Shown: positions 1 to 6,410 of the stretch, one piece after another
Position numbering within the stretch: the stretch's first letter is position 1
How the letters are laid out: each line of letters starts with the position of its first letter
Program-made: the position numbers and the translations under genes
NCBI GenBank assembly: GCA_001017865.1
Contig: LATQ01000001.1
Location: 2,596,682-2,603,091, forward strand
DNA length: 6,410 nt
Reading direction: 5' to 3'
Source: Rhodococcus sp. IITR03
Lineage (GTDB): Bacteria > Actinomycetota > Actinomycetes > Mycobacteriales > Mycobacteriaceae
The notes under the pieces: model-generated
Databases searched by the model: none
Told to the model about the DNA's origin: nothing
What the model saw: only the letters and a program-made list of their open reading frames with translations

Positions 1-416
1 TGGTGTTCAGATCGGCCGGGCCGCGGCGGCTCGTCGGCGTCGTGCGCGGCGGGCCGCAGGATCTCGGCGGCGAACTCACGCACCGTCTCCGTGATCATCT
101 GCTGATCGTCGGTGGGGGTGAGGTCGAAGAAGTCGGCGTTCTTCGCGGTGGTGAGACGCTGCGGGCCGCTCGCGCCGCCCGACACCTTCTTGAAGGTGCG
201 CGTGGCGGCACCGAGGGTCTTGAAGCCCGTCTTCGTGGACTGATACGTGATCCGGTCGATCGTCTCGCGGAACTTGTACCGGTCGGCCAGTTCGGAGCCC
301 GTGATCCGGGTGAGCACGCGCATGGCAGCGCCCATGGCGTCGCGTTTGATCGGATTGAGGCCGACGGCGGACGTGTCGCGAGGCGTGTGGCGGGCCACGC
401 TGTCTTGCTTGCTCAT
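1..416 (-). CDS. Acyl-CoA dehydrogenase family protein, N-terminal part (runs off the left edge)
   Basis: The minus-strand frame from ATG at 416-414 stays open to the window edge (138 codons). Residues 1-90 form a basic leader with segments such as GLNPIKRD and AMRVLTRITGSELADRY. The stretch FFDLTPTDDQQMITETVREF at about 96-115, followed by AAEILRPAAHDAD, matches the first helices of the acyl-CoA dehydrogenase N-terminal domain. Family members are FAD flavoenzymes that oxidise acyl-CoA to enoyl-CoA; the catalytic and FAD-binding parts lie outside the window. In Mycobacterium tuberculosis, as I recall, the homologous gene near hisN is fadE24, so a FadE24-type protein is likely. GTG at 422-420 (two codons upstream) is an alternative start and has GAGAGA at better spacing. 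After residue 129 the frame reads PPRPGRSEH, while a shifted frame gives a family-like ADLNT at about 3-17. A phase error near 9-29 is therefore suspected. Its promoter lies at 457-485. Confidence 0.75.
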   Translation of the reverse strand, partial: MSKQDSVARHTPRDTSAVGLNPIKRDAMGAAMRVLTRITGSELADRYKFRETIDRITYQSTKTGFKTLGAATRTFKKVSGGASGPQRLTTAKNADFFDLTPTDDQQMITETVREFAAEILRPAAHDADEPPRPGRSEH

Positions 417-453
417 GATCACCAGATGTCTCTCGATGCGGCAGCGGACGGCT

Positions 454-479
454 CCGATCTTACTTCCGAGTAAGGTCGG
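454..479. promoter_or_regulatory. Inverted-repeat operator over the spacer and -10 box
   Basis: The arms CCGATCTTACT (454-464) and AGTAAGGTCGG (469-479) are reverse complements at 10 of 11 positions, separated by four bases. The core CTTACT-n4-AGTAAG is perfect. The repeat fills the promoter spacer and most of the -10 box, so a bound protein should block RNA polymerase. Size and symmetry suit a TetR-family repressor, the class that commonly controls acyl-CoA dehydrogenase genes in actinobacteria. The identity of the regulator is inference; none is encoded in the window. Confidence 0.55.
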
Positions 480-485
480 TGTCTA
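457..485 (-). promoter_or_regulatory. Sigma-70-type promoter of the acyl-CoA dehydrogenase gene
   Basis: On the minus strand a -35 box TAGACA (485-480, one mismatch to TTGACA) is followed by exactly 17 bases and a -10 box TAAGAT (462-457, two mismatches to TATAAT). Transcription would start near 450, leaving a leader of about 34 bases before the ATG at 416. This is the best -35/-10 pair in the window. It separates the gene from hisN, which ends at 528 upstream on the same strand, so the dehydrogenase is probably not dependent on hisN transcription. Confidence 0.55.
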
Positions 486-527
486 CTACGCGGTAAGTTC
501 CACGGGGCGACCCCCTCACGCGACCTC

Positions 528-1313
528 TCACTTCAGCCGACCGAGCACCTCGTCGTGCAGCGTGCCGTTGGTCGCGACCGCGCTACCGCCGTGCGGGCCG
601 TCCGCGCCTTCGAGGTTCGTGAACCGGCCACCGGCCTCGCGCACCACTACGTCGAGGGCGGCCAGATCCCACAGCGACACCTCAGGTTCGAGCGCGATCT
701 CGAGGGTGCCCTCGGCGAGCAGGCAGTAGGAGAAGAAGTCGCCGTAGGCGCGCACCCGCCATACGTCGTCGGTCAGGGCGACGAACCGATCCCGGATGCC
801 GCGCTCCTGCCAGCCGCTCAGGCTCGAGAAGCTCAGCGACGCCGATGCGAGATCGGTCACCTGCGACACCGAGATACGCCGGGGCTCGGCGCCGTCGTGC
901 GACACCCAGGCCCCTCCTCCCGCAGCCGCCCACCACCGACGGTTCAGTGCCGGGGCGCTGACCACACCGACGACGGGCACACCGTCCTCGAGGAGCGAGA
1001 TCAGGCTCGCCCAGACCGGCACACCGCGCACGAAGTTCTTCGTGCCGTCGATCGGATCGACGACCCACTGCCGTCCACGGAAGACCGCGTCGCCACCGAA
1101 CTCCTCACCGAGCACCGCATCGTCCGGTCGCTGCTCGCCGAGCATCTCGCGGATGGTGCGCTCGACGGCGAGGTCGGCGTCGGAGACCGGGCTCAGGTCC
1201 GGCTTGTCGTCCACCTTCAGGTCCAGCGCACCGAAGCGGTCGCGGGTGATGGAGTCGGACGCGTCGGCGAGTCGGAGGGCGAGGTCCAGGTCGGCGGTGT
1301 AGTCGGTGGTCAT
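528..1313 (-). CDS. hisN: Histidinol-phosphatase, inositol monophosphatase family
   Basis: This 261-residue protein dephosphorylates L-histidinol phosphate to histidinol, the penultimate intermediate-forming step of histidine synthesis; actinobacteria use this IMPase-type enzyme. All three family metal-site motifs are visible: GEE at residues 69-71, DPIDGT at 86-91 (within [12 protein letters not shown]), and WD at 215-216 with the following alpha-helix and AGG. Length is normal for the family, and the reading frame is intact, unlike the plus-strand genes. ATG at 1313-1311 was chosen because the protein then begins [17 protein letters not shown], as expected; the open frame continues upstream through the divergent promoter region but shows no family similarity there. 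No Shine-Dalgarno sequence precedes the ATG. TAGCGT ends 8 bases before it, so a leaderless mRNA is plausible. Related IMPases (SuhB, CysQ) share the motifs, but the sequence and a neighbouring dehydrogenase gene favour HisN. Confidence 0.88.
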   Translation of the reverse strand: MTTDYTADLDLALRLADASDSITRDRFGALDLKVDDKPDLSPVSDADLAVERTIREMLGEQRPDDAVLGEEFGGDAVFRGRQWVVDPIDGTKNFVRGVPVWASLISLLEDGVPVVGVVSAPALNRRWWAAAGGGAWVSHDGAEPRRISVSQVTDLASASLSFSSLSGWQERGIRDRFVALTDDVWRVRAYGDFFSYCLLAEGTLEIALEPEVSLWDLAALDVVVREAGGRFTNLEGADGPHGGSAVATNGTLHDEVLGRLK

Positions 1314-1320
1314 GACGGAA

Positions 1321-1326
1321 ACGCTA
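1321..1326 (-). promoter_or_regulatory. Possible -10 box for a leaderless hisN mRNA
   Basis: TAGCGT on the minus strand (TANNNT form) is followed by seven bases and then the hisN ATG, so transcription could start at or next to the A of the start codon. This would fit the missing Shine-Dalgarno sequence. No convincing -35 box is seen. A GC-rich inverted repeat, GCTCGG-n2-CCGAGC at 1336-1349, lies where the -35 region would be and could be an operator or chance. Confidence 0.35.
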
Positions 1327-1444
1327 GCCGCCGTCGCTCGGGGCCGAGCAGCTTGCCGTCCACTCCGGGGTCGGCGATGCTCGACCCGGCTCGGGCCCTG
1401 CCCGTGTCGATCGCCGCCCACGGCGGGCCCGTTCGTCGCTCCGG

Positions 1445-1450
1445 TAACCT
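1445..1450 (+). promoter_or_regulatory. Possible -10 box for a leaderless prfB mRNA
   Basis: TAACCT (TANNNT) ends eight bases before the GTG at 1459 and no Shine-Dalgarno sequence is present between them. This suggests a leaderless transcript starting at or near the start codon, a common arrangement in mycobacteria and relatives. There is no recognisable -35 box. The overlapping nonamer TCCGGTAAC (1440-1448) recurs upstream of ftsE at 4017-4025. Confidence 0.35.
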
Positions 1451-1458
1451 GTTGAATC

Positions 1459-2576
1459 GTGCATCCCGATGTTTCCGCAGCCCTGACCGAGCTCGACACG
1501 ACCCTCCGCACCGTGGAGTCGGTCCTCGACGTCGAGGAGCTGCGACGGCGCATCGACGAACTCGAGCACCAGGCCGCCGATCCCGAGCTGTGGAACGACC
1601 AGGAGCACGCCCAGAAGGTCACCAGCGAGCTGTCGCACGCACAAGGTGAGCTGCGCCGGGTCGAGGGTCTGCGTCAGCGACTCGAGGATCTGCCGGTCCT
1701 GTACGAACTCGCCGAGGGCGAGGAGGGCGAGGCCCGCACCGCCGCCATGGCCGACGCCGACGCCGAACGTGAGAGCCTGCGCGCCGACATCGAGGCGATG
1801 GAGGTGCGCACGCTGCTGTCGGGCGAGTACGACCAGCGCGACGCACTCGTCAACATCCGCGCAGGAGCCGGTGGCGTCGACGCGGCCGACTGGGCCGAGA
1901 TGCTCATGCGCATGTACATCCGCTGGGCCGACAAGCACGGCTACGGCGTCGAGGTCTACGACACCTCCTACGCCGAAGAGGCCGGCATCAAATCCGCCAC
2001 CTTCGCGGTCAAAGCGCCCTACACCTACGGCACCCTGTCGGTCGAGATGGGCACGCACCGGCTCGTGCGCATCAGCCCCTTCGACAACCAGGGACGCCGC
2101 CAGACCTCCTTCGCCGAGGTCGAGGTGCTGCCCGTCGTCGAGACCACCGACCACATCGACGTCGACGAGAACGACGTCCGCGTCGACGTCTACCGTTCGT
2201 CCGGCCCGGGTGGCCAGTCGGTCAACACCACCGACTCCGCCGTGCGCCTGACACACATCCCGACCGGCATCGTCGTCACCTGTCAGAACGAGAAGTCGCA
2301 GCTGCAGAACAAGGTCGCGGCCATGCGCGTCCTGCAGGCCAAGCTCCTCGAGCGCAAGCGCCAGGAGGAGCGGGCGAGATGGATGCGCTCAAGGGCGACG
2401 GCGGCAGCTCGTGGGGCAACCAGATGCGCTCGTACGTGCTGCACCCGTACCAGATGGTCAAGGACCTGCGCACCGAGTACGAGGTCAACAACCCGTCGGC
2501 GGTGCTCGACGGCGACATCGACGGATTCCTCGAATCGGGCATCCGCTGGCGTATGCGGGAAGAGCAGAAGTCGTGA
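1459..2576 (+). CDS. prfB: Peptide chain release factor 2 (one apparent base missing near 2375)
   Basis: RF2 recognises UGA and UAA stop codons in the ribosomal A site and triggers peptide release. The start GTG at 1459 gives [20 protein letters not shown], the usual actinobacterial N-terminus. The stop-codon recognition motif SPF is at residues 206-208 and the catalytic GGQ at 251-253, inside [14 protein letters not shown]. The N-terminal part is coiled-coil-like (about 20-110). At 2371-2376 the frame breaks: RQEERA should continue [20 protein letters not shown], which is found in the next frame. Restoring one C (GCC GAG, where GCGAG is read) joins both parts into 372 residues, a normal RF2 length, ending at TGA 2574-2576. 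No in-frame TGA or CTTTGA slip site exists near codon 25, so the autoregulatory frameshift of E. coli prfB is absent, as expected in actinobacteria. Confidence 0.93.
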
Positions 2577-2584
2577 TCGGAAAC

Positions 2585-2592
2585 AGGAGAGG
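2585..2592 (+). promoter_or_regulatory. Strong ribosome binding site that fixes the mscS start
   Basis: AGGAGAGG lies five bases before GTG at 2598 in the 21-base gap after the prfB stop. It is the strongest Shine-Dalgarno sequence in the window and supports GTG 2598 as the start. It also supports translation of mscS from the prfB transcript, since no separate promoter is visible in the gap. Confidence 0.7.
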
Positions 2593-2597
2593 GCCCT

Positions 2598-3483
2598 GTG
2601 CCGTTTCTTCCCGGAGCTAGACTGCTCGACTGGTTGTCGACGAGCGGGCTGCTGATCGCACTCACGATCCTGGGCGCGGTTCTCATCGCCCGGTTCGTCT
2701 CCTGGATCGGCAGCCGCATCACGCGGCGCATCGACGAGCGCTACACGCAGTCCGACGACCTCGTGCGGTCCGAAGCGACGAAGCACCGCCACTCGGTCGC
2801 CAGGTGGTCACGTGGATGGCGATCTCGTTCGTGTACATCGTCGCCACCCTGAAGGTGTTCGACTATCTCCAGCTGCCCATCGGCAGCCTGGTCGCGCCGG
2901 CGACCGTGCTCGGCGCGGCGCTCGGCTTCGGTGCCCAGCGCATCGTGCAGGACATCCTTGCGGGGTTCTTCATCATCACCGAACGCCAGTACGGCTTCGG
3001 CGACACGGTGCAGATCTCCGTGACCGGTGCGTCCGAGGACGCAGTCGGCACCGTCGAGGACGTCACACTGCGTGTCACCCGGGTGCGCAGCACGGCGGGC
3101 GAGGTCATCACCGTCCCCAACGGGCAGATCAACAAGCCGTCAACCTGTCGAAGGACTGGGCGCGCGCCGTGGTGGACGTGCCGATCCCGGTGACCGCCGA
3201 CATCGCCGACGTCACCGAGATCCTGCGCGAACTGGGTGTCGCCGCATACCAGGAACCCCGCCTGCGGGAGCTGTTGCTCGACGAACCGAGCGTGATGGGT
3301 GTCGAGAGCCTCGAGGTGGATCAGCTCAGCGTCCGCATGGTCGCGCGCACGCTGCCCGGCAAGCAGTTCCAGGTGGGCCGTCTGCTGCGTGCGCGGATCG
3401 CGCGAGCGCTGCGTGAACAGGGCATCACCGTCACGCCCCAGCTCGACACCGCCAGCGTGGTCGATCGGGTGGAGGCACAGTGA
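2598..3483 (+). CDS. Small-conductance mechanosensitive channel, MscS family (two apparent single-base losses)
   Basis: MscS channels open under membrane tension and release solutes on hypo-osmotic shock. The repaired protein has 295 residues, close to E. coli MscS. Three membrane segments are visible at about 17-36, 70-92 and 96-128. The third holds the family pore pattern [20 protein letters not shown] (106-125). The beta-domain has VPNGQI at 173-178, equivalent to the IPNGKI-type motif. The frame breaks twice. After residue 68, GCCAG should be GCC CAG (near 2800), giving [15 protein letters not shown]. After INK, AAGCC should be AAG GCC (near 3136), giving [20 protein letters not shown]. 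With both bases restored the frame runs to TGA 3481-3483. The next gene starts at 3480, overlapping by four bases, so the two are probably translationally coupled. Some MscS relatives conduct other solutes; the substrate cannot be read from the sequence. Confidence 0.88.
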
Positions 3484-3985
3484 CATCGGGTGGAGGGGCA
3501 TCGGGTGGCGGTCCGGCGACCGAGCCGGAGGAGCCGCACCGCAGGCGCATCCCGTCACACCTCCTCGGTGGGCGGATCAGGACCACGACCTTCGCGTTGT
3601 GCACCCTGTGGCTCGCCCTGTGGGTGACCTACCTGTTCCTCAACCAGCCCGAGGACACCCCCGATGCGCCGTCGACCGCCGTGATCATCTCCGAGACGCC
3701 CTACGTGCCGTACGTGCCGCCGGCGACCACGGTCCCGGAGGAGAAGTACGTGCCGGAGACCACCGACACGCCCTATCCGCCGACGACCTCGTCGCTCTCC
3801 CGGCCCACGCCGTCGACCGATGCGCCGGGTTCGGAACAGGGGGTCGTGCCGCAGCAGGACGTGCCGACACGGGGATTCCCACCACGACGAACAGGCAGTT
3901 CCCGTTCGATCTGCCGCGGATCCCCGGGGTGAACGACCAGCAGAACCCGACGGTGACCGAGGACACCGACGCCCCGCCGTCGTAG
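3480..3985 (+). CDS. Proline/threonine-rich single-pass membrane protein, uncharacterised (one apparent base missing)
   Basis: The start GTG at 3480 overlaps the mscS stop (GTGA) and has GGAGG at 3471-3475, four bases upstream. The repaired protein has 168 residues. Residues 1-31 are a Gly/Pro/Glu-rich cytoplasmic segment with a basic RRR. Residues about 35-54 (TTTFALCTLWLALWVTYLFL) form one membrane helix; the basic flank predicts the N-terminus inside. The rest is an extracytoplasmic, low-complexity Pro/Thr tail with repeated YVP units (YVPYVPPATTVPEEKYVPE) and an acidic end. At 3867-3871 ACACGGGG appears to lack one C; with ACACCGGGG the tail reads TPGIPTTTNRQFPFDLPRIP and stops at TAG 3983-3985. 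M. tuberculosis has, as I recall, a proline-rich hypothetical protein at the matching position before ftsE (Rv3103c). No enzymatic motif is seen. The location suggests a role with the MscS channel or the cell wall, but that is inference. Confidence 0.75.
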
Positions 3986-4009
3986 AGCGTCGACGAGCCG
4001 GGTCAATAG

Positions 4010-4026
4010 GTCACCGTCCGGTAACG
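4010..4026 (+). promoter_or_regulatory. 11-base-period direct repeat upstream of ftsE
   Basis: GTCACC (4010-4015) and GTAACG (4021-4026) are imperfect direct repeats starting 11 bases apart, just upstream of the putative ftsE -10 box. OmpR/PhoB-family response regulators bind such tandem half-sites, and actinobacterial MtrA and GlnR boxes both contain GTnAC-like units. The overlapping sequence can also be read as a short inverted repeat, ACCGT-n6-ACGGT (4013-4028). Which reading matters, if either, cannot be decided here. Confidence 0.3.
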
Positions 4027-4028
4027 GT

Positions 4029-4034
4029 TAGCAT
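4029..4034 (+). promoter_or_regulatory. Possible -10 box for a leaderless ftsE mRNA
   Basis: TAGCAT is followed by six bases and then the ftsE GTG at 4041, so transcription could begin at the start codon. No Shine-Dalgarno sequence precedes ftsE. The 55-base gap after the proline-rich gene is the largest break in the first half of the plus-strand cluster, which fits a separate promoter for ftsEX. Confidence 0.4.
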
Positions 4035-4040
4035 GTCCAC

Positions 4041-4728
<688 letters not shown>

Positions 4729-4777
4729 ATCCCGTCACCCGAGCATCCCCACCAGGCAACCGAAGGATTCCCACCCG

Positions 4778-5682
4778 ATGCGTGCCAGCTTCCTGTTCAG
4801 CGAGGTCACCACCGGCCTGCGCCGCAACCTCACCATGACCATCGCGATGATCCTCACCACGGCGATCTCCCTCGCGCTGTTCGGTGCGGGTCTGCTCGTG
4901 GTCCAGATGGCGGGCAAGACGGAACGGATCTTCCTCGACCGGGTCGAGGTGCAGGTGTTCCTGACCGAGGACATCTCCTCGCTCGATCCGGAGTGCGAGC
5001 AGGACCTCTGCTCCGCTCTGCGCAGCGACCTCGAGGGCACCGACGACGTGGTGTCGGTCCAGTACCTGAGCCGCGACGATGCCGTCGCCGACGCCACCGA
5101 ACGCGTCTTCGCCGATCAGCCCGAACTCGCCGAACTCGTGAGCGCCGACAGCTTCCCGGCCTCCTTCAAGATCAAGATGTCCGATCCGGATCGCTTCGCG
5201 GCGATCCAGGACGACTTCGGCACCAGACCCGGCGTCGACAGCGTGCTGAACCAGCAGGATCTCGTCGAGCGCCTGTTCGGTGTGCTCGGCGGCATCCGCA
5301 ACGGCGCGTTCGCCATCGCTACGATCCAGGCGATCGCGGCCGTGCTGCTGATCGCCAACATGGTGCAGATCGCGGCCTTCACCCGCCGCACCGAGGTCGG
5401 CATCATGCGCCTGGTCGGCGCGACCCGCTGGTACACGCAGCTGCCCTTCCTCCTCGAAGCGGTGATCGCCGCGATCGTCGGTGCCGCGCTCGCCATCGGC
5501 GGCCTGTTCGTCGCCAAGAGCATGTTCGTCGACGACATGCTCACCGAGTCTACGACGCGAACATCGTCGCCCGCATCACCGACAGCGACATCCTTCTGGT
5601 CTCGCCGTTCCTGGTGCTCGTGGGTGTGGGGATGGCCGCTCTCACCTCGTATGTGACCTTGCGTCTGTACGTGCGTGAATAA
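4778..5682 (+). CDS. ftsX: Cell division protein FtsX (one apparent base missing near 5548)
   Basis: FtsX is the membrane partner of FtsE. Its large extracytoplasmic loop activates peptidoglycan hydrolases; in mycobacteria the known partner is RipC. The repaired protein has 301 residues. Membrane segment 1 (about 19-44) starts after NLTMT. An extracytoplasmic domain follows (about 46-165) with two close cysteines, C73 and C78. Three more membrane segments follow: [20 protein letters not shown], the region [20 protein letters not shown], and [20 protein letters not shown]. The FtsX-type cytoplasmic stretch [16 protein letters not shown] lies between segments 2 and 3. At 5546-5550 GAGTC should be GAG GTC; the frame then continues [20 protein letters not shown] to TAA 5680-5682. 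ATG 4778 is preceded by GAAGGA at 4762-4767, ten bases upstream, a slightly long spacing. Confidence 0.93.
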
Positions 5683-5700
5683 GGTGTTGTGCGAGGTTCC

Positions 5701-5706
5701 TATGCT
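5701..5706 (+). promoter_or_regulatory. Possible -10 box for smpB
   Basis: TATGCT (TANNNT) lies in the 69-base gap after ftsX. Transcription would start near 5713, leaving a leader of about 39 bases that contains the smpB ribosome binding site. No convincing -35 box is present, so smpB may equally be read from the ftsEX transcript. Confidence 0.3.
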
Positions 5707-5737
5707 GGACGGTGTTCTGTTCGATCGATCGTGGACC

Positions 5738-5744
5738 GGAAAGG
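5738..5744 (+). promoter_or_regulatory. Ribosome binding site that decides the smpB start
   Basis: GGAAAGG lies seven bases before GTG 5752. It selects this GTG over the ATG at 5703 and the GTG at 5731, which would add residues with no family similarity. Confidence 0.6.
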
Positions 5745-5751
5745 CCTGCAC

Positions 5752-6226
5752 GTGAAGGAAAAGGGCCGGAAGGTCATCGCGACCAACCGGAAGGCGCGCC
5801 ACAACTACACCATCCTCGACACCTACGAGGCGGGCATCGCCCTCGTCGGTACCGAGGTCAAGAGCCTGCGGGAGGGCAAGGCTCCCTGGTCGACGCGTTC
5901 GCGACCGTCGACGACGGCGAGGTGTGGTTGCGGGGTCTGCACATTCCGGAATACGGGCACGGCACGTGGACCAACCACGCTCCGCGCCGCACCCGCAAGC
6001 TGCTGCTGCACCGCCGGGAGATCGACGCGCTCGTCGGCAAGACCCGGGAGGCAACCAGACCCTCGTGCCGCTGTCGATGTACTTCTCCGACGGCAAGGTC
6101 AAGGTCGAGCTCGCGCTCGCCAAGGGCAAGCAGGACTACGACAAGCGTCAGGATCTCGCCCGCCGGACCGCCGAACGTGAGGTGACCCGCGAGCTCGGCC
6201 GGCGGGTGAAGGGCATGAGCCGCTGA
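5752..6226 (+). CDS. smpB: SsrA-binding protein SmpB (two apparent single-base losses)
   Basis: SmpB binds tmRNA and brings it to stalled ribosomes for trans-translation, so that incomplete proteins are tagged and released. The repaired length is 158 residues, normal for the family. Typical segments are NRKARHNY at 12-19, [12 protein letters not shown] at 33-44, [20 protein letters not shown] in the middle, and a basic C-terminal tail ([15 protein letters not shown] and onward) that enters the ribosomal decoding centre. The frame breaks at 5881-5885, where AAGGCTCC should be AAG GCx TCC (giving [19 protein letters not shown]), and at 6048-6053, where GAGGCAAC should be GAG GGC AAC (giving [14 protein letters not shown]). 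The stop TGA 6224-6226 follows KGMSR. The tmRNA gene itself is not in the window. The next gene's frame opens across the stop. Confidence 0.93.
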
Positions 6227-6410
6227 TCGCGGTCGCGCTCGCGCTGCTTGCGGCGGTCGGTTACGGCCTCAGCGATTTCGCCGGGGGTGCCGCTTCCCGA
6301 GCGCGCGAGAGCGCTCGGCGTCGTCGGCACACCTACGTCTCGCTCGTCGTGTCCCTGATCGCCGCGTCGGTCGTCGGTGGCGACCGTCACCGCGGCCTCC
6401 TCGCGTGGGG
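6223..6410 (+). CDS. Probable DMT/EamA-family transporter, N-terminal fragment
   Basis: The frame beginning CTG 6223 encodes [20 protein letters not shown], a typical first membrane helix of drug/metabolite transporter (EamA) proteins, then GGAASR, and a second hydrophobic stretch [15 protein letters not shown]. It is open to the right edge. No ATG, GTG or TTG occurs in this frame between the upstream stop TGA at 6178-6180 and CTG 6223, so the start is either a rare CTG, overlapping the smpB stop by four bases, or is hidden by a sequence error. AAGGG at 6209-6213 lies nine bases before the CTG. The unusually basic segment [11 protein letters not shown] between the two helices is unlike the family and may be misframed by further missing bases. 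Substrate is unknown. Confidence 0.55.
   Translation, partial: MIAVALALLAAVGYGLSDFAGGAASRARESARRRRHTYVSLVVSLIAASVVGGDRHRGLLAW

Noticed and set aside
504..514. GGGG-CGA-CCCC hairpin after hisN as a terminator
   Set aside because: The stem is only four pairs with a three-base loop, and no T tract follows on the minus strand.
1373..1415. Bulged hairpin upstream of prfB (GGCGA and TCGAC pairing with GTCGA and TCGCC) as a leader RNA or riboswitch
   Set aside because: The likely prfB -10 box lies downstream at 1445, so this DNA would not be in the mRNA. Such pairings are common by chance at this GC content.
1528..1540. Programmed +1 frameshift of prfB near codon 25
   Set aside because: The frame is continuous here with no in-frame TGA and no CTTTGA slip site. 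The break in prfB is near 2375, far from the regulatory site, and looks like a lost base.
1314..1622. Longer hisN starting at 1622
   Set aside because: The extra 103 residues are serine/arginine-rich, overlap the prfB start and the divergent promoter region, and have no family similarity.
555..1649. Long plus-strand open frame across hisN
   Set aside because: It is antisense to hisN, has arginine-rich composition with no domain, and hisN carries all its catalytic motifs in the opposite strand.
1324..2256. Minus-strand open frame of 310 codons opposite prfB
   Set aside because: It is a shadow of the prfB codon pattern (valine/glycine/aspartate-rich, no domain).
5722..5729. GATCGATC palindrome before smpB as an operator
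   Set aside because: It is short, and this word is frequent in high-GC actinobacterial DNA; nothing else supports a binding site.

Overview
The window is high-GC chromosomal DNA from an actinomycete. The predicted proteins resemble those of Rhodococcus, Nocardia and Mycobacterium most closely. GTG starts are frequent, several starts have a TANNNT box 6-8 bases upstream (leaderless style), and the order prfB, membrane proteins, ftsE, ftsX, smpB is the one I recall from mycobacteria. Genus level (Rhodococcus-like) is inference. No mobile element, CRISPR array, tRNA or rRNA was found, and no stretch over 300 bases lacks a gene.

Layout. On the minus strand lie the N-terminal part of an acyl-CoA dehydrogenase-family protein (running off the left edge, start at 416) and hisN, histidinol-phosphatase (528-1313). 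Between them is a well-formed promoter for the dehydrogenase. A 26-base inverted repeat covers its spacer and -10 box. A 145-base divergent region (1314-1458) separates hisN from a plus-strand series: prfB (release factor 2), an MscS-family mechanosensitive channel, a small proline/threonine-rich single-pass membrane protein, ftsE and ftsX (the divisome ABC complex that controls peptidoglycan hydrolases), smpB (trans-translation), and the first 188 bases of a probable DMT/EamA transporter.

The genes form two or three transcription units. prfB, mscS and the proline-rich gene are tightly packed (21-base gap, then a 4-base overlap). ftsE has its own likely leaderless promoter with an 11-base-period direct repeat in front of it. 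smpB has a possible internal promoter and a good ribosome binding site. The cluster joins translation termination and ribosome rescue (PrfB, SmpB) with envelope functions (MscS, FtsEX).

The main oddity is sequence quality. Every plus-strand gene from prfB through smpB is broken by one or two single-base frameshifts, at least nine between 2375 and 6051. Each is repaired by restoring one G or C, and eight of the nine sit where a run of G or C appears one base short; the ninth can be read the same way. Because prfB and ftsE are essential or near-essential, and the repaired proteins have family-typical lengths, these look like homopolymer-length errors in the read or assembly rather than real pseudogenes. 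Coding features below are given as the repaired genes. I found no convincing undescribed system; the most interesting biology is regulatory (the dehydrogenase operator and the ftsE upstream repeat) and the uncharacterised proline-rich membrane protein.
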